A stretch of 64,000 nucleotides of DNA from Mucilaginibacter sp. GTDB taxonomy: Bacteria > Bacteroidota > Bacteroidia > Sphingobacteriales > Sphingobacteriaceae. A model generated the notes under the pieces. That model was not told the origin of the DNA and searched no databases. It saw only the letters and a program-made list of their open reading frames with translations. Each line of letters begins with the position of its first letter. Within the stretch, counting starts at the first letter, position 1. The translations under genes were made by a program, and so were the position numbers. The DNA lies in contig NZ_JANYGH010000020.1 of the NCBI RefSeq assembly GCF_025362475.1, positions 55,427 to 119,426 on the forward strand. Direction: 5' to 3'. Below, piece after piece: positions 27,590 through 37,049 of the stretch.

Positions 27590-29866
27590 ATGAAAAAACT
27601 ATTCCTCCTGGCGTTTGCCTTTTTACCGGTAGCAGTTTTGGCGCAAGAAAAAATAGCGTCGCCGGTTGATCTGATTAACCCGCTTATGGGTACGGCTTCC
27701 AAGCCTTCACTCTCCAATGGTAATACTTACCCGGCAATTGCATTGCCCTGGGGTATGAATTTCTGGACACCGCAAACCGGTAAAATGGGCGATGGCTGGC
27801 AATATACCTATGATGCCGATAAGATACTGGGCTTTAAACAAACCCACCAGCCTTCACCATGGATGAATGATTATGGCATGTTCTCCATCTTCCCGGAAAC
27901 AGGTAAGTTAAAATTGAACGAAAAAGAACGCGCAAGCTGGTTTTCGCACAAGGCCGAAATTGTGAAACCATATTACTACAGTGTTTACCTTGCTGATTAT
28001 GATGTAACCACCGAGATTACGCCGACAGAGCGGGCAGCCAGTTTCAGGTTCACTTTTCCAAAAAGCGATAGTTCACATATTGTAATAGATGCTTTTGATA
28101 AGGGATCATATGTGAAGATTATTCCGGGGGAGCAAAAGATAGTGGGTTATAGCACCAAAAACAGTGGCGCTGTACCTGCCAATTTTAAAAACTACTTTGT
28201 TATTTATGTAGATAAGCCTTTCGCGCTGGCTTCGGCATGGCATGATTGGAAAAAGGATAATGGCTCATTAGAGTATACCGGCGACCATGCAGGCGCTGTT
28301 ATCACCCTTAAAACAGCTAAAGGCGAGCAAGTGCACCTAAAGGTAGCATCCTCATTTGTAAGCATCGAACAGGCAGAAATTAACCTGAAACGCGAGCTGG
28401 CCAATGATGGTTTTGCGGTTACCGAGCAAAAAGCAAAAGATACCTGGAATAAAACATTAAGCAGGTTAAATGTAGAAGGCGGAACTATTGATCAAACTAA
28501 AACATTTTACTCCAGCTTATACCGCATGCTTTTCTTCCCCAACAAAATGTATGAGGTAAATGAAAAAGGCGAGAATATACATTACAGTCCTTTTAATGGC
28601 AAAGTAATGCCGGGTTACCTGTTTGCCGGTACAGGCTTTTGGGATACCTTCAGGGCGTTGTATCCTTTCCTTAACCTGGTTTACCCGTCTATCAACAAAG
28701 AAATGCAGGAAGGCCTGATCAATGATTACAAAGAAGGCGGATGGCTGCCGGAGTGGTCAAGCCCGGGTTATGCTGATTGTATGATCGGTAACAACTCTGC
28801 ATCGGTAGTATCTGAAGCCTATCTTAAAGGCATGCGTGGATATGATATCGAAACTTTGTACCAGGCCCTTAAGCATGGCGCCAATAATGAAGGCCCTAAT
28901 GCTACCGGCCGTCGTGGAGTGCAATATTATAACACATTGGGTTATGTGCCTTACAACGTAAAAATAAATGAAAATGCTGCCCGTACCCTGGAGTATGCTT
29001 ATGATGATTTTGCTATTTACCAGTTAGGAAAAGCCCTGGGCAAACCGAAATCAGAAATTGAGGTATACAAAAAACGCAGCCAAAACTACCGCAATATTTT
29101 TGATCCGGAAACCAAGTTGATGCGCGGTAAAAACCAGGATGGTACATTTGAAACCCCGTTCAATCCGTTTAAATGGGGCGATGCGTTTACCGAAGGCAAT
29201 AGCTGGCACTACAGCTGGGGTGTATTTCATGATATACAGGGCTTAATAAACCTGATGGGGGGCAAGCAGCAGTTTGTTGCCAAATTAGATTCGGTGTTTA
29301 CTATGCCACCTACATTTGATGATAGCTATTATGGCGGCGTGATTCATGAGATCCGCGAGATGCAGATAGCCAACATGGGCCAGTACGCACACGGTAACCA
29401 GCCTATACAGCACATGATATACCTTTATAACCATGCAGGCCAGCCATGGAAAACCCAGTATTGGGCACGCGAAACCATGAACAAACTGTACAAAGCTACT
29501 CCCGACGGTTATTGCGGCGATGAGGATAATGGCCAAACATCGGCCTGGTATATCTTCTCGGCAATGGGCTTTTACCCGGTTACACCGGCCAGTGATCAAT
29601 ATGTATTGGGAGCGCCATTGTTTAAAAAGGTAACCATCAATTTAGAGAATGGTAAAACCATCACCATTAATGCTTCAAATAACAGTGCTGATAACAAGTA
29701 TGTGAATAGCCTGAGCATTGATGGTAAGCCATATACCAACAACTGGGTAAGCCATAAGGCTTTATTAAACGGTGCTGAGTTGAATTTTGATATGATTGCG
29801 ACACCAAATAAGGTGCGTGGTACAAAGGATGCAGATGTGCCTTATTCCATGAGCAACGAAAAATAG
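27590..29866 (+). CDS. GH92 family exo-alpha-mannosidase
   Basis: A 758-residue exported enzyme (signal peptide to VAVLAQ). GH92 enzymes remove alpha-linked mannose by a calcium-dependent inverting mechanism. Family marks: VNPLMGT-like start (INPLMGTASKPSLSNGNTYP), GWQYTYDADKILGFKQTH, FWDTFRALYPFLNLV, WLPEWSSPGYADCMIGNN, the acidic EGNSWHYSW segment and YCGDEDNGQTSAWYIFSAMG with the Asp pair near the active site. Length is normal. With SusC/SusD just downstream, it forms the enzymatic core of a mannose-glycan utilisation locus. Confidence 0.93.
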   Translation: MKKLFLLAFAFLPVAVLAQEKIASPVDLINPLMGTASKPSLSNGNTYPAIALPWGMNFWTPQTGKMGDGWQYTYDADKILGFKQTHQPSPWMNDYGMFSIFPETGKLKLNEKERASWFSHKAEIVKPYYYSVYLADYDVTTEITPTERAASFRFTFPKSDSSHIVIDAFDKGSYVKIIPGEQKIVGYSTKNSGAVPANFKNYFVIYVDKPFALASAWHDWKKDNGSLEYTGDHAGAVITLKTAKGEQVHLKVASSFVSIEQAEINLKRELANDGFAVTEQKAKDTWNKTLSRLNVEGGTIDQTKTFYSSLYRMLFFPNKMYEVNEKGENIHYSPFNGKVMPGYLFAGTGFWDTFRALYPFLNLVYPSINKEMQEGLINDYKEGGWLPEWSSPGYADCMIGNNSASVVSEAYLKGMRGYDIETLYQALKHGANNEGPNATGRRGVQYYNTLGYVPYNVKINENAARTLEYAYDDFAIYQLGKALGKPKSEIEVYKKRSQNYRNIFDPETKLMRGKNQDGTFETPFNPFKWGDAFTEGNSWHYSWGVFHDIQGLINLMGGKQQFVAKLDSVFTMPPTFDDSYYGGVIHEIREMQIANMGQYAHGNQPIQHMIYLYNHAGQPWKTQYWARETMNKLYKATPDGYCGDEDNGQTSAWYIFSAMGFYPVTPASDQYVLGAPLFKKVTINLENGKTITINASNNSADNKYVNSLSIDGKPYTNNWVSHKALLNGAELNFDMIATPNKVRGTKDADVPYSMSNEK

Positions 29867-29894
29867 TTGCCTGTATTATTATTTACTAATTGCC

Positions 29895-29925
29895 AGGGGC
29901 TTGTTTAATAACAAGCCCCTTTTTT
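29895..29925 (+). terminator. Intrinsic terminator after GH92
   Basis: A perfect 11-bp stem (29895-29905 with 29910-29920), 4-base loop and a tail of T residues. It separates GH92 transcriptionally from susC. Confidence 0.88.
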
Positions 29926-30212
29926 ATTGCCTGTTATTTATTAGTTTTTTTTGGTTTGTAACATTTTAGTTGCTTTTAGAGAAATATGTATTAAATAATA
30001 ACATTTAATTTAATACATACTTAACGATAACCTGTTTTTTGTTTCAGTTTTAATTATTTTTTATCCGGGTAAAATATCAGGCGGATGCATTGGATGCATT
30101 AATTGAGACATCTTTTTGCAAAAAGTATTTTTGAAGTAAAACTTTTTGATATTTATAATTCGTTTATTCTTAGTTAATTGAATTTTTTTTTCATAAATTA
30201 GTATAAAAATAA

Positions 30213-30243
30213 GCGGGGAAAATGCCTCGCGCATTTTCCCCGC
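30213..30243. promoter_or_regulatory. Perfect 13-bp hairpin in the long susC upstream region
   Basis: GCGGGGAAAATGC (30213-30225) pairs with its complement at 30231-30243 around a 5-base loop. The T-rich tail lies on the minus-strand side, so it could end a minus-strand RNA, or be a structured part of the susC leader. It lies in a 600-base AT-rich gap (29867-30466) that has no open gene; a tandem GGATGCATT repeat is visible at about 30083-30100. Confidence 0.55.
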
Positions 30244-30466
30244 CCTAATTAACTTTTAACTGTCTTATTATTAACTAAATGTTTTTTAGTTACGGAATTA
30301 GAACGTGCAAAAGAACAAAATATTTTATTATCGCAGCCTAAAAATATTCCCTGTGGTTAATAATATTTATGTAAAGGAAACGTTACACTTATTAATTGAT
30401 TTTATTATAAATCTCCTGTAGGTTTATTTCTTCTAAGTTTTAACCAATAACTAATCTATATTATTC

Positions 30467-33400
30467 ATGAAAAAAAGTCTACTCACGACTTTGTGCATTT
30501 TGTTGCTTGCTATATCACAGCTATATGCACAAAACCATACCGTAACTGGCAAGGTTACGGCCAAAGAAGATGGTTTGCCAATACCCGGAGTAACGGTGAA
30601 AATTCAGGGAACTAATACGGGTGTTCAAACCAGTGCCGATGGAAAGTATTCCTTATCGGTAACCCCAGGTGCAGTTTTATCATTCAGCTTTATCGGCTAC
30701 GTTACCCAATTAATACCGGCAAACGGCACTACGCTAAATGTGGTATTGATTCCTACAAGTCAGCAACTTGGTGAAGTGGTGGTAACCGGTGCGCTGGGTA
30801 TTACCAGGACGCGTAACCAGCAATCATACGCGGCTCAGCAGGTAACCGGTGAAGAGGTCAGCAAAACACGCTCATCAAACTTTGTTAACGGTTTATCTGG
30901 TAAAGTTGCAGGTTTGGAAATACGCCAGAACAACGCGCTTGGTGCATCAACCAATGTTATTTTACGGGGGGTGAAATCCATTACCGGGAATAACCAGGCA
31001 CTTTTTGTTATTGATGGTGTACCGGTTAATAACAGCAACAATAACAGTGCTTCTCAGCAGGCTGGTGATGGTGGTTATGATTATGGTAGCCCATCGTCGG
31101 ATATTAACCCGGATGATATTGAAGCTGTTACTGTTTTGAAAGGTGCAGCGGCAAGCGCGCTGTATGGTTCACGGGGCAGCAACGGCGTTATTTTAATAAC
31201 TACTAAAAAAGGCAAAAAAGGCTTAGGTATAACAGTTAACAGCAGCGTTAGTGTTGGTTCTGTAGATAAATCAACCTTTGCAAAATATCAGCACAGTTAT
31301 GGTGCAGGTTACGGTAACTATTATAATGACCCAACGGGTTACTTCTTTTATGGAGACGTAAACGGTGATGGAAAACCGGATTTGGTTACCCCAACAACAG
31401 AAGATGCCTCATACGGTGCTAAATTTGATCCAAAGCTGATGGTTTATCAGTGGGATGCTTTTGATAAAACATCACCTAACTTTGGTAAAGCTACTCCATG
31501 GGTAGCGGCAAAAAATGACCCTACTTCATTCTTTGTTCACCCGGTTTCAAATAACCAAAGCATCCTGATCACCAACGGAGGCGACCAGGGAACATTTAAA
31601 TTAGGCTATACCAGGAATATTGAAAATGGCATCATCCCTAACAGCAGCATTAAAAAGAACCAGGTAGACTTAGGAGCGACCTACAACGTTACGCCTAAAT
31701 TAACAGTTGGTGGCGCCGTTAACTTCTATAATATTAATGGACTTGGCCGGCCGGGTACTGGTTATGATGGTGCCGCCGCCAGGAACGTAATGACCAACCT
31801 AAGGCAATGGTGGGAAGTAAACAACGATGTACAGGCTTTGAAGGCTGCCTATGAAAGAACAGGAAAAAACGTTACCTGGAACTACGCAGATCCATTAAAT
31901 GGCAATTTAACCCCCATATTTTGGGATAACCCCTATTATGTACGTTACCAAAACTTTGAAAGCGATACCCGTAACAGGTATATTGGAAATGTTAACGCGG
32001 TTTATAAGCCAGTTAGCTGGTTAACTATTACCGGCCGGGTTTCGTTAGATTCTTATACAGAGTTAGATGAAGAGCGTAAAAATGTAAGTAGTGTGGGTGT
32101 ACCATATTACTCAAGAACCAACAGGTCATTTACCGAAACCAATTATGATTTGTTAGCTAATATTGATAAAAACATTTCAAAATCTTTCAACCTGAAAGCG
32201 TTATTAGGAACAAATATCAGGAAGGAAAATACCCAGAATATTTTTGCTACAACTAATGGTGGATTATTTGTTCCGGGAGTATACTCTATATCCAACTCCC
32301 TGAATGCTCCAAACGCGCCCACAGAATATAAAGGACTTAGAGAGGTTGATGGTATTTTTGCAGGGGCAACACTTACTTACAACAATTTAATTACCCTGGA
32401 TGCAACCATCAGAAGAGATAAGTCATCAACATTGCCAGAGGCCAATAACACTTATTATTATCCTTCGGTAGCGGGTGGTTTCATTTTCTCTGAATTGTTA
32501 AAAGATTACAAATGGTTATCATACGGTAAAATAAGGGCCAACTACGCGCAGGTAGGTGCAGATGCACCTGTTTATAGTGTAAACGACACCTATACTGTTC
32601 TTCCTCCATTTGGTTCAATTCCGCAGGCCATAGTAAAAACAACCAAAAACAACCCGAATTTAAAACCTGAACGTACCAGGAGTGCTGAGGTTGGTTTGGA
32701 ATTATCATTCTTTAACAGCCGTTTAGGGTTTGACGGTAGCTACTATCATACATCAACCTTTGATGAAATATTGCCGGTTAACGTATCAACCGCAACGGGT
32801 TATTCATTTAACTACTTAAACGCGGGAACGGTAGTAAATAAAGGTATCGAGTTATCTTTAAATGGCACTCCGTTCCGTACAAATGATTTCAGTTGGAAAA
32901 TGACCGTTAACTTTACCAAGAATATAAGTAAGGTTACTGAGCTGTTTAAAGATGATCAGGGCCAGGAAGCTAAAAACCTCGAGCTGAACAGTTTCCAGGG
33001 GGGTGTATCTATAAATGCCAGCTTAAACCAACCTTTTGGTATGATACGCGGTACCGATTTTATATATGACAAAAGCGGGCAAAAGGTAGTTGGCGCCAAC
33101 GGGCAGTATCTGCAAAGCGGCCCTAACGCAAATATCGGCAATTCAAATCCTAAATGGGCAGGCGGTATTAACAACAGCTTTACCTATAAAGGGTTTAACC
33201 TAAGTTTCTTAATTGATATTCGTAAAGGTGGTTCTGTATTTTCAACAGATATGTATTATGGTTTAGCTACCGGGCTATATCCTGAAACAGTTTATACCAA
33301 TGATTTAGGCAACCCGGTACGTAATACACTTGCTAACGGTGGTGGCTTTATCAGGCCTGGTGTAACTGAAGCCGGTCAGCCAAACACTGTACGTGTAAGT

Positions 33401-33706
33401 GCAAGTAACTATGGCGCTTTTGGTTATGCACGTTTACCAGACAAGGCGTTTGTGTATGATGCAGGTTACATCAAATTAAGAGAGGCCCTTATCGGATACT
33501 CTTTACCTCAAAAAACGGTATCAAGCCTGGGCCCTATCAAAGAAGTAACCTTTCAGTTGATTGGACGAAACCTTTGGATAATACATAAAAATTTACCTTA
33601 TGCAGATCCTGAAGAAGGCTTAACATCTGGAAACCTGCAAGGTTACCAGGTAGGCGCCTATCCAACCACACGTACACTATCACTGAATTTGAAACTACGT
33701 TTTTAA
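30467..33706 (+). CDS. SusC/RagA-family TonB-dependent receptor
   Basis: A 1079-residue outer-membrane transporter with a signal peptide (to SQLYAQ), a carboxypeptidase-regulatory-like domain (HTVTGKVTAKEDGLPIPGVTVKIQGTN-type, about 22-105), the SusC signature plug (VVVTGALGITRTRNQQSYAAQQ, then LRGVKSITGNNQALFVIDGVPVNN, and SDINPDDIEAVTVLKGAAASALYGSRGSNGVILITTKKG) and a barrel ending TLSLNLKLRF. It moves large oligosaccharides across the outer membrane with energy from TonB, under a SusD lid. The SusD gene starts 12 bases after its stop. Confidence 0.95.
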   Translation: MKKSLLTTLCILLLAISQLYAQNHTVTGKVTAKEDGLPIPGVTVKIQGTNTGVQTSADGKYSLSVTPGAVLSFSFIGYVTQLIPANGTTLNVVLIPTSQQLGEVVVTGALGITRTRNQQSYAAQQVTGEEVSKTRSSNFVNGLSGKVAGLEIRQNNALGASTNVILRGVKSITGNNQALFVIDGVPVNNSNNNSASQQAGDGGYDYGSPSSDINPDDIEAVTVLKGAAASALYGSRGSNGVILITTKKGKKGLGITVNSSVSVGSVDKSTFAKYQHSYGAGYGNYYNDPTGYFFYGDVNGDGKPDLVTPTTEDASYGAKFDPKLMVYQWDAFDKTSPNFGKATPWVAAKNDPTSFFVHPVSNNQSILITNGGDQGTFKLGYTRNIENGIIPNSSIKKNQVDLGATYNVTPKLTVGGAVNFYNINGLGRPGTGYDGAAARNVMTNLRQWWEVNNDVQALKAAYERTGKNVTWNYADPLNGNLTPIFWDNPYYVRYQNFESDTRNRYIGNVNAVYKPVSWLTITGRVSLDSYTELDEERKNVSSVGVPYYSRTNRSFTETNYDLLANIDKNISKSFNLKALLGTNIRKENTQNIFATTNGGLFVPGVYSISNSLNAPNAPTEYKGLREVDGIFAGATLTYNNLITLDATIRRDKSSTLPEANNTYYYPSVAGGFIFSELLKDYKWLSYGKIRANYAQVGADAPVYSVNDTYTVLPPFGSIPQAIVKTTKNNPNLKPERTRSAEVGLELSFFNSRLGFDGSYYHTSTFDEILPVNVSTATGYSFNYLNAGTVVNKGIELSLNGTPFRTNDFSWKMTVNFTKNISKVTELFKDDQGQEAKNLELNSFQGGVSINASLNQPFGMIRGTDFIYDKSGQKVVGANGQYLQSGPNANIGNSNPKWAGGINNSFTYKGFNLSFLIDIRKGGSVFSTDMYYGLATGLYPETVYTNDLGNPVRNTLANGGGFIRPGVTEAGQPNTVRVSASNYGAFGYARLPDKAFVYDAGYIKLREALIGYSLPQKTVSSLGPIKEVTFQLIGRNLWIIHKNLPYADPEEGLTSGNLQGYQVGAYPTTRTLSLNLKLRF

Positions 33707-33717
33707 GGAAAAGAATT

Positions 33718-35202
33718 ATGAAAAAATATATAGGTTTATTTTTACTGACGTCGATACTATTCTCGGCCTGTAAAAAGGATATTGCGAGTCTGAACAACGA
33801 CCCAAAAAATCCGGTACTTGTTCCTTCTTATGCATTGTTTACAAATGCCGAAAGAACATTAGCCAGCACGATGACATCATCAAATGTTAACCTAAACATA
33901 TTTCGTTTAGTTGAGCAGCAGTGGCAGGAAACTACATATACAGATGAAAGTAATTACGATATTACTACCCGCCCTATTCCTGATAATTTATGGAATGCCA
34001 TGTACAGGGACGTACTTTATAATTTAGAGCGGGCAAAAACGCTGATTCCAACGGATGTAACTGGTGTTGATGTACAAAAAAATGAATTAGCTACTGCTGA
34101 TATTTTGCAGGTATACACTTATTATTACCTCTTAACTACTTTTGGTAATATTCCTTATACCGATGCCTTGGATATTAAAAAAACTTTCCCAAGGTTTGAC
34201 GATGCCCAAACTGTTTATAACAGCTTGCTAACCCGTTTAGATGCGGATATTGCCGCATTAAAAACCGGGGCTTCCGGATTTGGCGCTGCCGACGTAATAT
34301 ACGGTGGTGACATTACTGCCTGGAAGAAATTTGCAGCTACACTTAAACTTAAAATGGGTATCACTATGGTTGATGTGGATAACGCGAAAGCCAAATCCGT
34401 TATTGAATCCGCAATTGCCACTGGTGTATTTACTTCAAATTCCGATAACGCTAAATTTACATTCGTAGCAAGCCCGCCAAACACCAACCCTATATGGGTT
34501 GACCTTGTACAGAGCGCAAGGCAGGATTTTGTTGGCAACAGCACAATAATGGACCTATTGCAGCCTCTTAATCCCAATGGGACACCTAAATATCCTGCTG
34601 ATCCAAGGCTTCCATACTTCTTTACAGTTAACACAGATGGTCAGTACGCCGGTGCCAATCCTGGTGAAAGTGCCACATTTAGCTTATTCTCAAAACCATC
34701 AGGTCCATTGTTGGTAAAAGGCTCTATTGGCTCAATTACCAATCCTGATTTTCCGGCTACATTATTGGATTATGCAGAAACTGAATTTAACCTTGCGGAA
34801 GCGGCATCAAGAGGTTATGCAGTTGCTGGTACTGTTGCCGGTCATTACAACGCCGGTGTTACTGCTTCAGTAACCGACTGGGGTGCAACAGCTGGTGCGG
34901 CGGCAACTTACCTGTTGCAGCCAAATGTTGCTTTTGCTACTGCAGCAGGCAGTAATAATTTGCAAAAAATTGCTGTTCAAAAATACCTTGCTTTATATAA
35001 CCGCGGTTGGGATGCATGGATAGAAACCCGGAGGTTGGATTATCCTGTACTCTTAGCCCCCGAAACTGCGCAGACTGCTTTTCCTGTTCGTTTTACCTAT
35101 CCTGTTAATGAACAAAATGTGAACCAGGTTAATTATGATAAAGCGGCTGCTGCCATTGGTGGCGATAAAGTAACTACCAAATTATTCTTTGATAAGCATT
35201 AA
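33718..35202 (+). CDS. SusD-like nutrient-binding outer-membrane lipoprotein
   Basis: A 494-residue lipoprotein (lipobox LFSAC, Cys17) of the second SusD-like group: SLNNDPKNPVLVPSYALFTNAE, a TPR-like helical scaffold, LATADILQVYTYYYLLTTFGNIPYTDAL, and the C-terminal NRGWDAWIETRRLDYPVL. It binds glycan on the cell surface and closes the SusC channel. Tight spacing to susC indicates one transcript, ended by the terminator at 35223-35259. Confidence 0.93.
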   Translation: MKKYIGLFLLTSILFSACKKDIASLNNDPKNPVLVPSYALFTNAERTLASTMTSSNVNLNIFRLVEQQWQETTYTDESNYDITTRPIPDNLWNAMYRDVLYNLERAKTLIPTDVTGVDVQKNELATADILQVYTYYYLLTTFGNIPYTDALDIKKTFPRFDDAQTVYNSLLTRLDADIAALKTGASGFGAADVIYGGDITAWKKFAATLKLKMGITMVDVDNAKAKSVIESAIATGVFTSNSDNAKFTFVASPPNTNPIWVDLVQSARQDFVGNSTIMDLLQPLNPNGTPKYPADPRLPYFFTVNTDGQYAGANPGESATFSLFSKPSGPLLVKGSIGSITNPDFPATLLDYAETEFNLAEAASRGYAVAGTVAGHYNAGVTASVTDWGATAGAAATYLLQPNVAFATAAGSNNLQKIAVQKYLALYNRGWDAWIETRRLDYPVLLAPETAQTAFPVRFTYPVNEQNVNQVNYDKAAAAIGGDKVTTKLFFDKH

Positions 35203-35222
35203 TTAATATAATCGCTCAAACA

Positions 35223-35259
35223 AAAAAGAGGGAGTTGCCGGTGGCAATTCCCTCTTTTT
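35223..35259. terminator. Bidirectional terminator between susD and trpC
   Basis: A 17-bp stem with one wobble pair (35223-35239 with 35243-35259), 3-base loop, A-run on one side and T-run on the other, between convergent genes. Confidence 0.92.
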
Positions 35260-35282
35260 GTTTGATGTGTTATAAGTGATCT

Positions 35283-36065
35283 TTACAACTGCGCTACAAA
35301 ATCGCGCATGGCTTGTCCCGGATCTTCCTGCTTCATAAAAGTTTCGCCAATTAAAAAGCCGTTATAACCTTCCAGCTTAAGGTGCCTTATGGTTTCAGGA
35401 TCACTGATGGCGCTTTCTGATATTTTCATGAACTCGGCAGGGATGTGTTTGGCCAGTTGGTAGGATGTTTCTACAGAAACGGAAAAGTCGGCCAGGTTGC
35501 GGTTGTTTACACCAATAGCATCTAATTTGGGGTGGATGCTGCGTTCCAGCTCTTCCAGGTTATGTACCTCTAATAAAACATTCAGGCCGATGCTTTTAGC
35601 CAGCGTGGCCAGTTTATCAATTTCGGCAGGAGTAAGTATAGCGGCTATCAGCAGAATAATATCGGCACCTAATGATTTGGCTTCTATTACCTGGTATTCA
35701 TCAATCATGAAATCCTTACGTAAAACCGGGATGCTGTTTACTGACCGGGCTCTCTTGAGGTCGGCTTTGCGGCCCATAAAAAAATCACGGTCGGTTAAAA
35801 CAGAGAGCGCTGAGGCGCCCGCTGCTGCATAATCAGTTGTCACCTTACTAACCCTTACCTTATCATTTATAATGCCCTTTGAAGGCGATTTACGCTTAAA
35901 TTCGGCAATTATACCGGTACGTGCAGGGTCAAGCAAAAACTCTTTGAACGAATAAGTTTCCCTATGGAAATATTCAGATTCTTCCAGTTCAACATATGAA
36001 GCGCGCTTTTTAGCATGCGCTACTTCCCTTTTTTTATTGGCAACTATTTTATCAAGTATCGTCAT
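35283..36065 (-). CDS. trpC: Indole-3-glycerol phosphate synthase
   Basis: A 260-residue TIM-barrel enzyme that converts 1-(2-carboxyphenylamino)-1-deoxyribulose 5-phosphate to indole-3-glycerol phosphate in tryptophan synthesis. Key segments: AEFKRKSPSKG with the catalytic Lys pair, VLRKDFMIDEYQVIEAKSLGADIILLIAA, IGVNNRNL, and ISESAISDPETI. It is monofunctional; no TrpF domain is fused. It follows trpG by 334 bases filled with repeats rather than trpD, so the usual trpEGDCFBA order is broken here. Confidence 0.95.
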   Translation of the reverse strand: MTILDKIVANKKREVAHAKKRASYVELEESEYFHRETYSFKEFLLDPARTGIIAEFKRKSPSKGIINDKVRVSKVTTDYAAAGASALSVLTDRDFFMGRKADLKRARSVNSIPVLRKDFMIDEYQVIEAKSLGADIILLIAAILTPAEIDKLATLAKSIGLNVLLEVHNLEELERSIHPKLDAIGVNNRNLADFSVSVETSYQLAKHIPAEFMKISESAISDPETIRHLKLEGYNGFLIGETFMKQEDPGQAMRDFVAQL

Positions 36066-36088
36066 GTATCAGAAATCTTAAAAACTAT

Positions 36089-36179
36089 GTCATTGCGAGC
36101 GAAGCCCGGCAATCGCGAACTTTACAGCGTGGATATATCCACTTCGCGACTGCTTCGTTGGTCCTTTTCTCAATGGCAT
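36089..36179. repeat. Palindromic repeat of the GTCATTGCGAG kind
   Basis: GTCATTGCGAGCGAAGC is matched at the other end by GCTTCGTTGG and TCTCAATGGCAT in inverted order, with CAATCGCGA and TCGCGACTG inside. I recall similar intergenic repeats in sphingobacterial genomes, but cannot check this. The copy is degenerate. It abuts a second, unrelated repeat at 36201. Confidence 0.6.
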
Positions 36180-36200
36180 ATTCGTAAAAAAAGCCCCTTT

Positions 36201-36292
36201 TGTCATCCTGAGGAACGAAGGATCTACTCTCCACCATGTGTATTCGCCCTGTACAGTCTACGAATAGATCCTTCACTGCGTTCAGGATGACA
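36201..36292. repeat. 92-bp imperfect palindromic intergenic repeat, copy 2
   Basis: Same length and layout as 7319-7410: TGTCATCCTGA at one end and TCAGGATGACA at the other, GAAGGATCT and AGATCCTTC as inner arms, and a shared TTCGCCCTG core. Arms of this copy are better matched than those of copy 1. Confidence 0.8.
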
Positions 36293-36399
36293 AACCTTTA
36301 AAAATGTTATCTCTCCATCACCGTTTCGCGAAATTTTTCCCCTCGCGATAACGGGTTTGTTAATGTCATTGTTAACACAAAGTTATCATTATCCGTCAA

Positions 36400-36972
36400 T
36401 TACCGGGTTAACCAGTTCTGCATTATTTCTTTTCCGTACTCGGTTAATATTGATTCCGGATGAAATTGGACCCCTCTTACATCATATTCCCGGTGAGATA
36501 ATGCCATGATGGAATTATCGGCCTCGTCAATTGCCGTAACCTTTAATGCATCGGGCAAACCATCGCTGCTTACTACCCATGAATGGTAACGGCCAACCTT
36601 AAAAGTATCGGGTAAGCCCTGAAATAATTCTTCCTGGCCATCAATAACTTTTATCGGTGTTGCAATGCCATGCATCGGCTGACTAAGATTGTACAGGCTG
36701 CCACCAAAAACTTCGGCTATAGCCTGCTGGCCCAAACAAACACCAAAAATGCTCTTTGTAGGCGCGTATTTTTTGATCACATCCAACAGTAGTCCCGCCT
36801 CTGAAGGTATACCAGGGCCCGGCGACAGAATTATCTTGTCATAAGCACCCACATCTTCAATGGCAAATTTATCATTCCTCCAAACTTCGCATTGCAGGCC
36901 AAGTTCGTTAACCAAATGCACCAGGTTGTAGGTGAAGGAATCGTAATTGTCTATAATTAATATCTTGTTCAT
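36400..36972 (-). CDS. trpG: Anthranilate synthase glutamine amidotransferase component
   Basis: A 190-residue class I glutamine amidotransferase that supplies ammonia to TrpE. N-terminus KILIIDNYDSFTYNLVH, nucleophile elbow FGVCLGQQAIAE with the catalytic Cys, oxyanion SPGPGIP, and QFHPESILTEYG with the His/Glu pair. It follows trpE by 77 bases on the same strand. It could also serve PabB, as in some bacteria, but placement after an attenuated trpE argues for tryptophan synthesis. Confidence 0.95.
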   Translation of the reverse strand: MNKILIIDNYDSFTYNLVHLVNELGLQCEVWRNDKFAIEDVGAYDKIILSPGPGIPSEAGLLLDVIKKYAPTKSIFGVCLGQQAIAEVFGGSLYNLSQPMHGIATPIKVIDGQEELFQGLPDTFKVGRYHSWVVSSDGLPDALKVTAIDEADNSIMALSHREYDVRGVQFHPESILTEYGKEIMQNWLTR

Positions 36973-37049
36973 CGTAAAATTCTAAATCCTAATTTTTAAA
37001 TTCTAAAACGAAGCCGGGCTTTACCCGCACCCCGCACCCTGCTCCCCGC

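Noticed and set aside
36015..36290. A 91-codon plus-strand frame between trpG and trpC
   Set aside because: Made from the two intergenic repeats and the start of trpC on the other strand.
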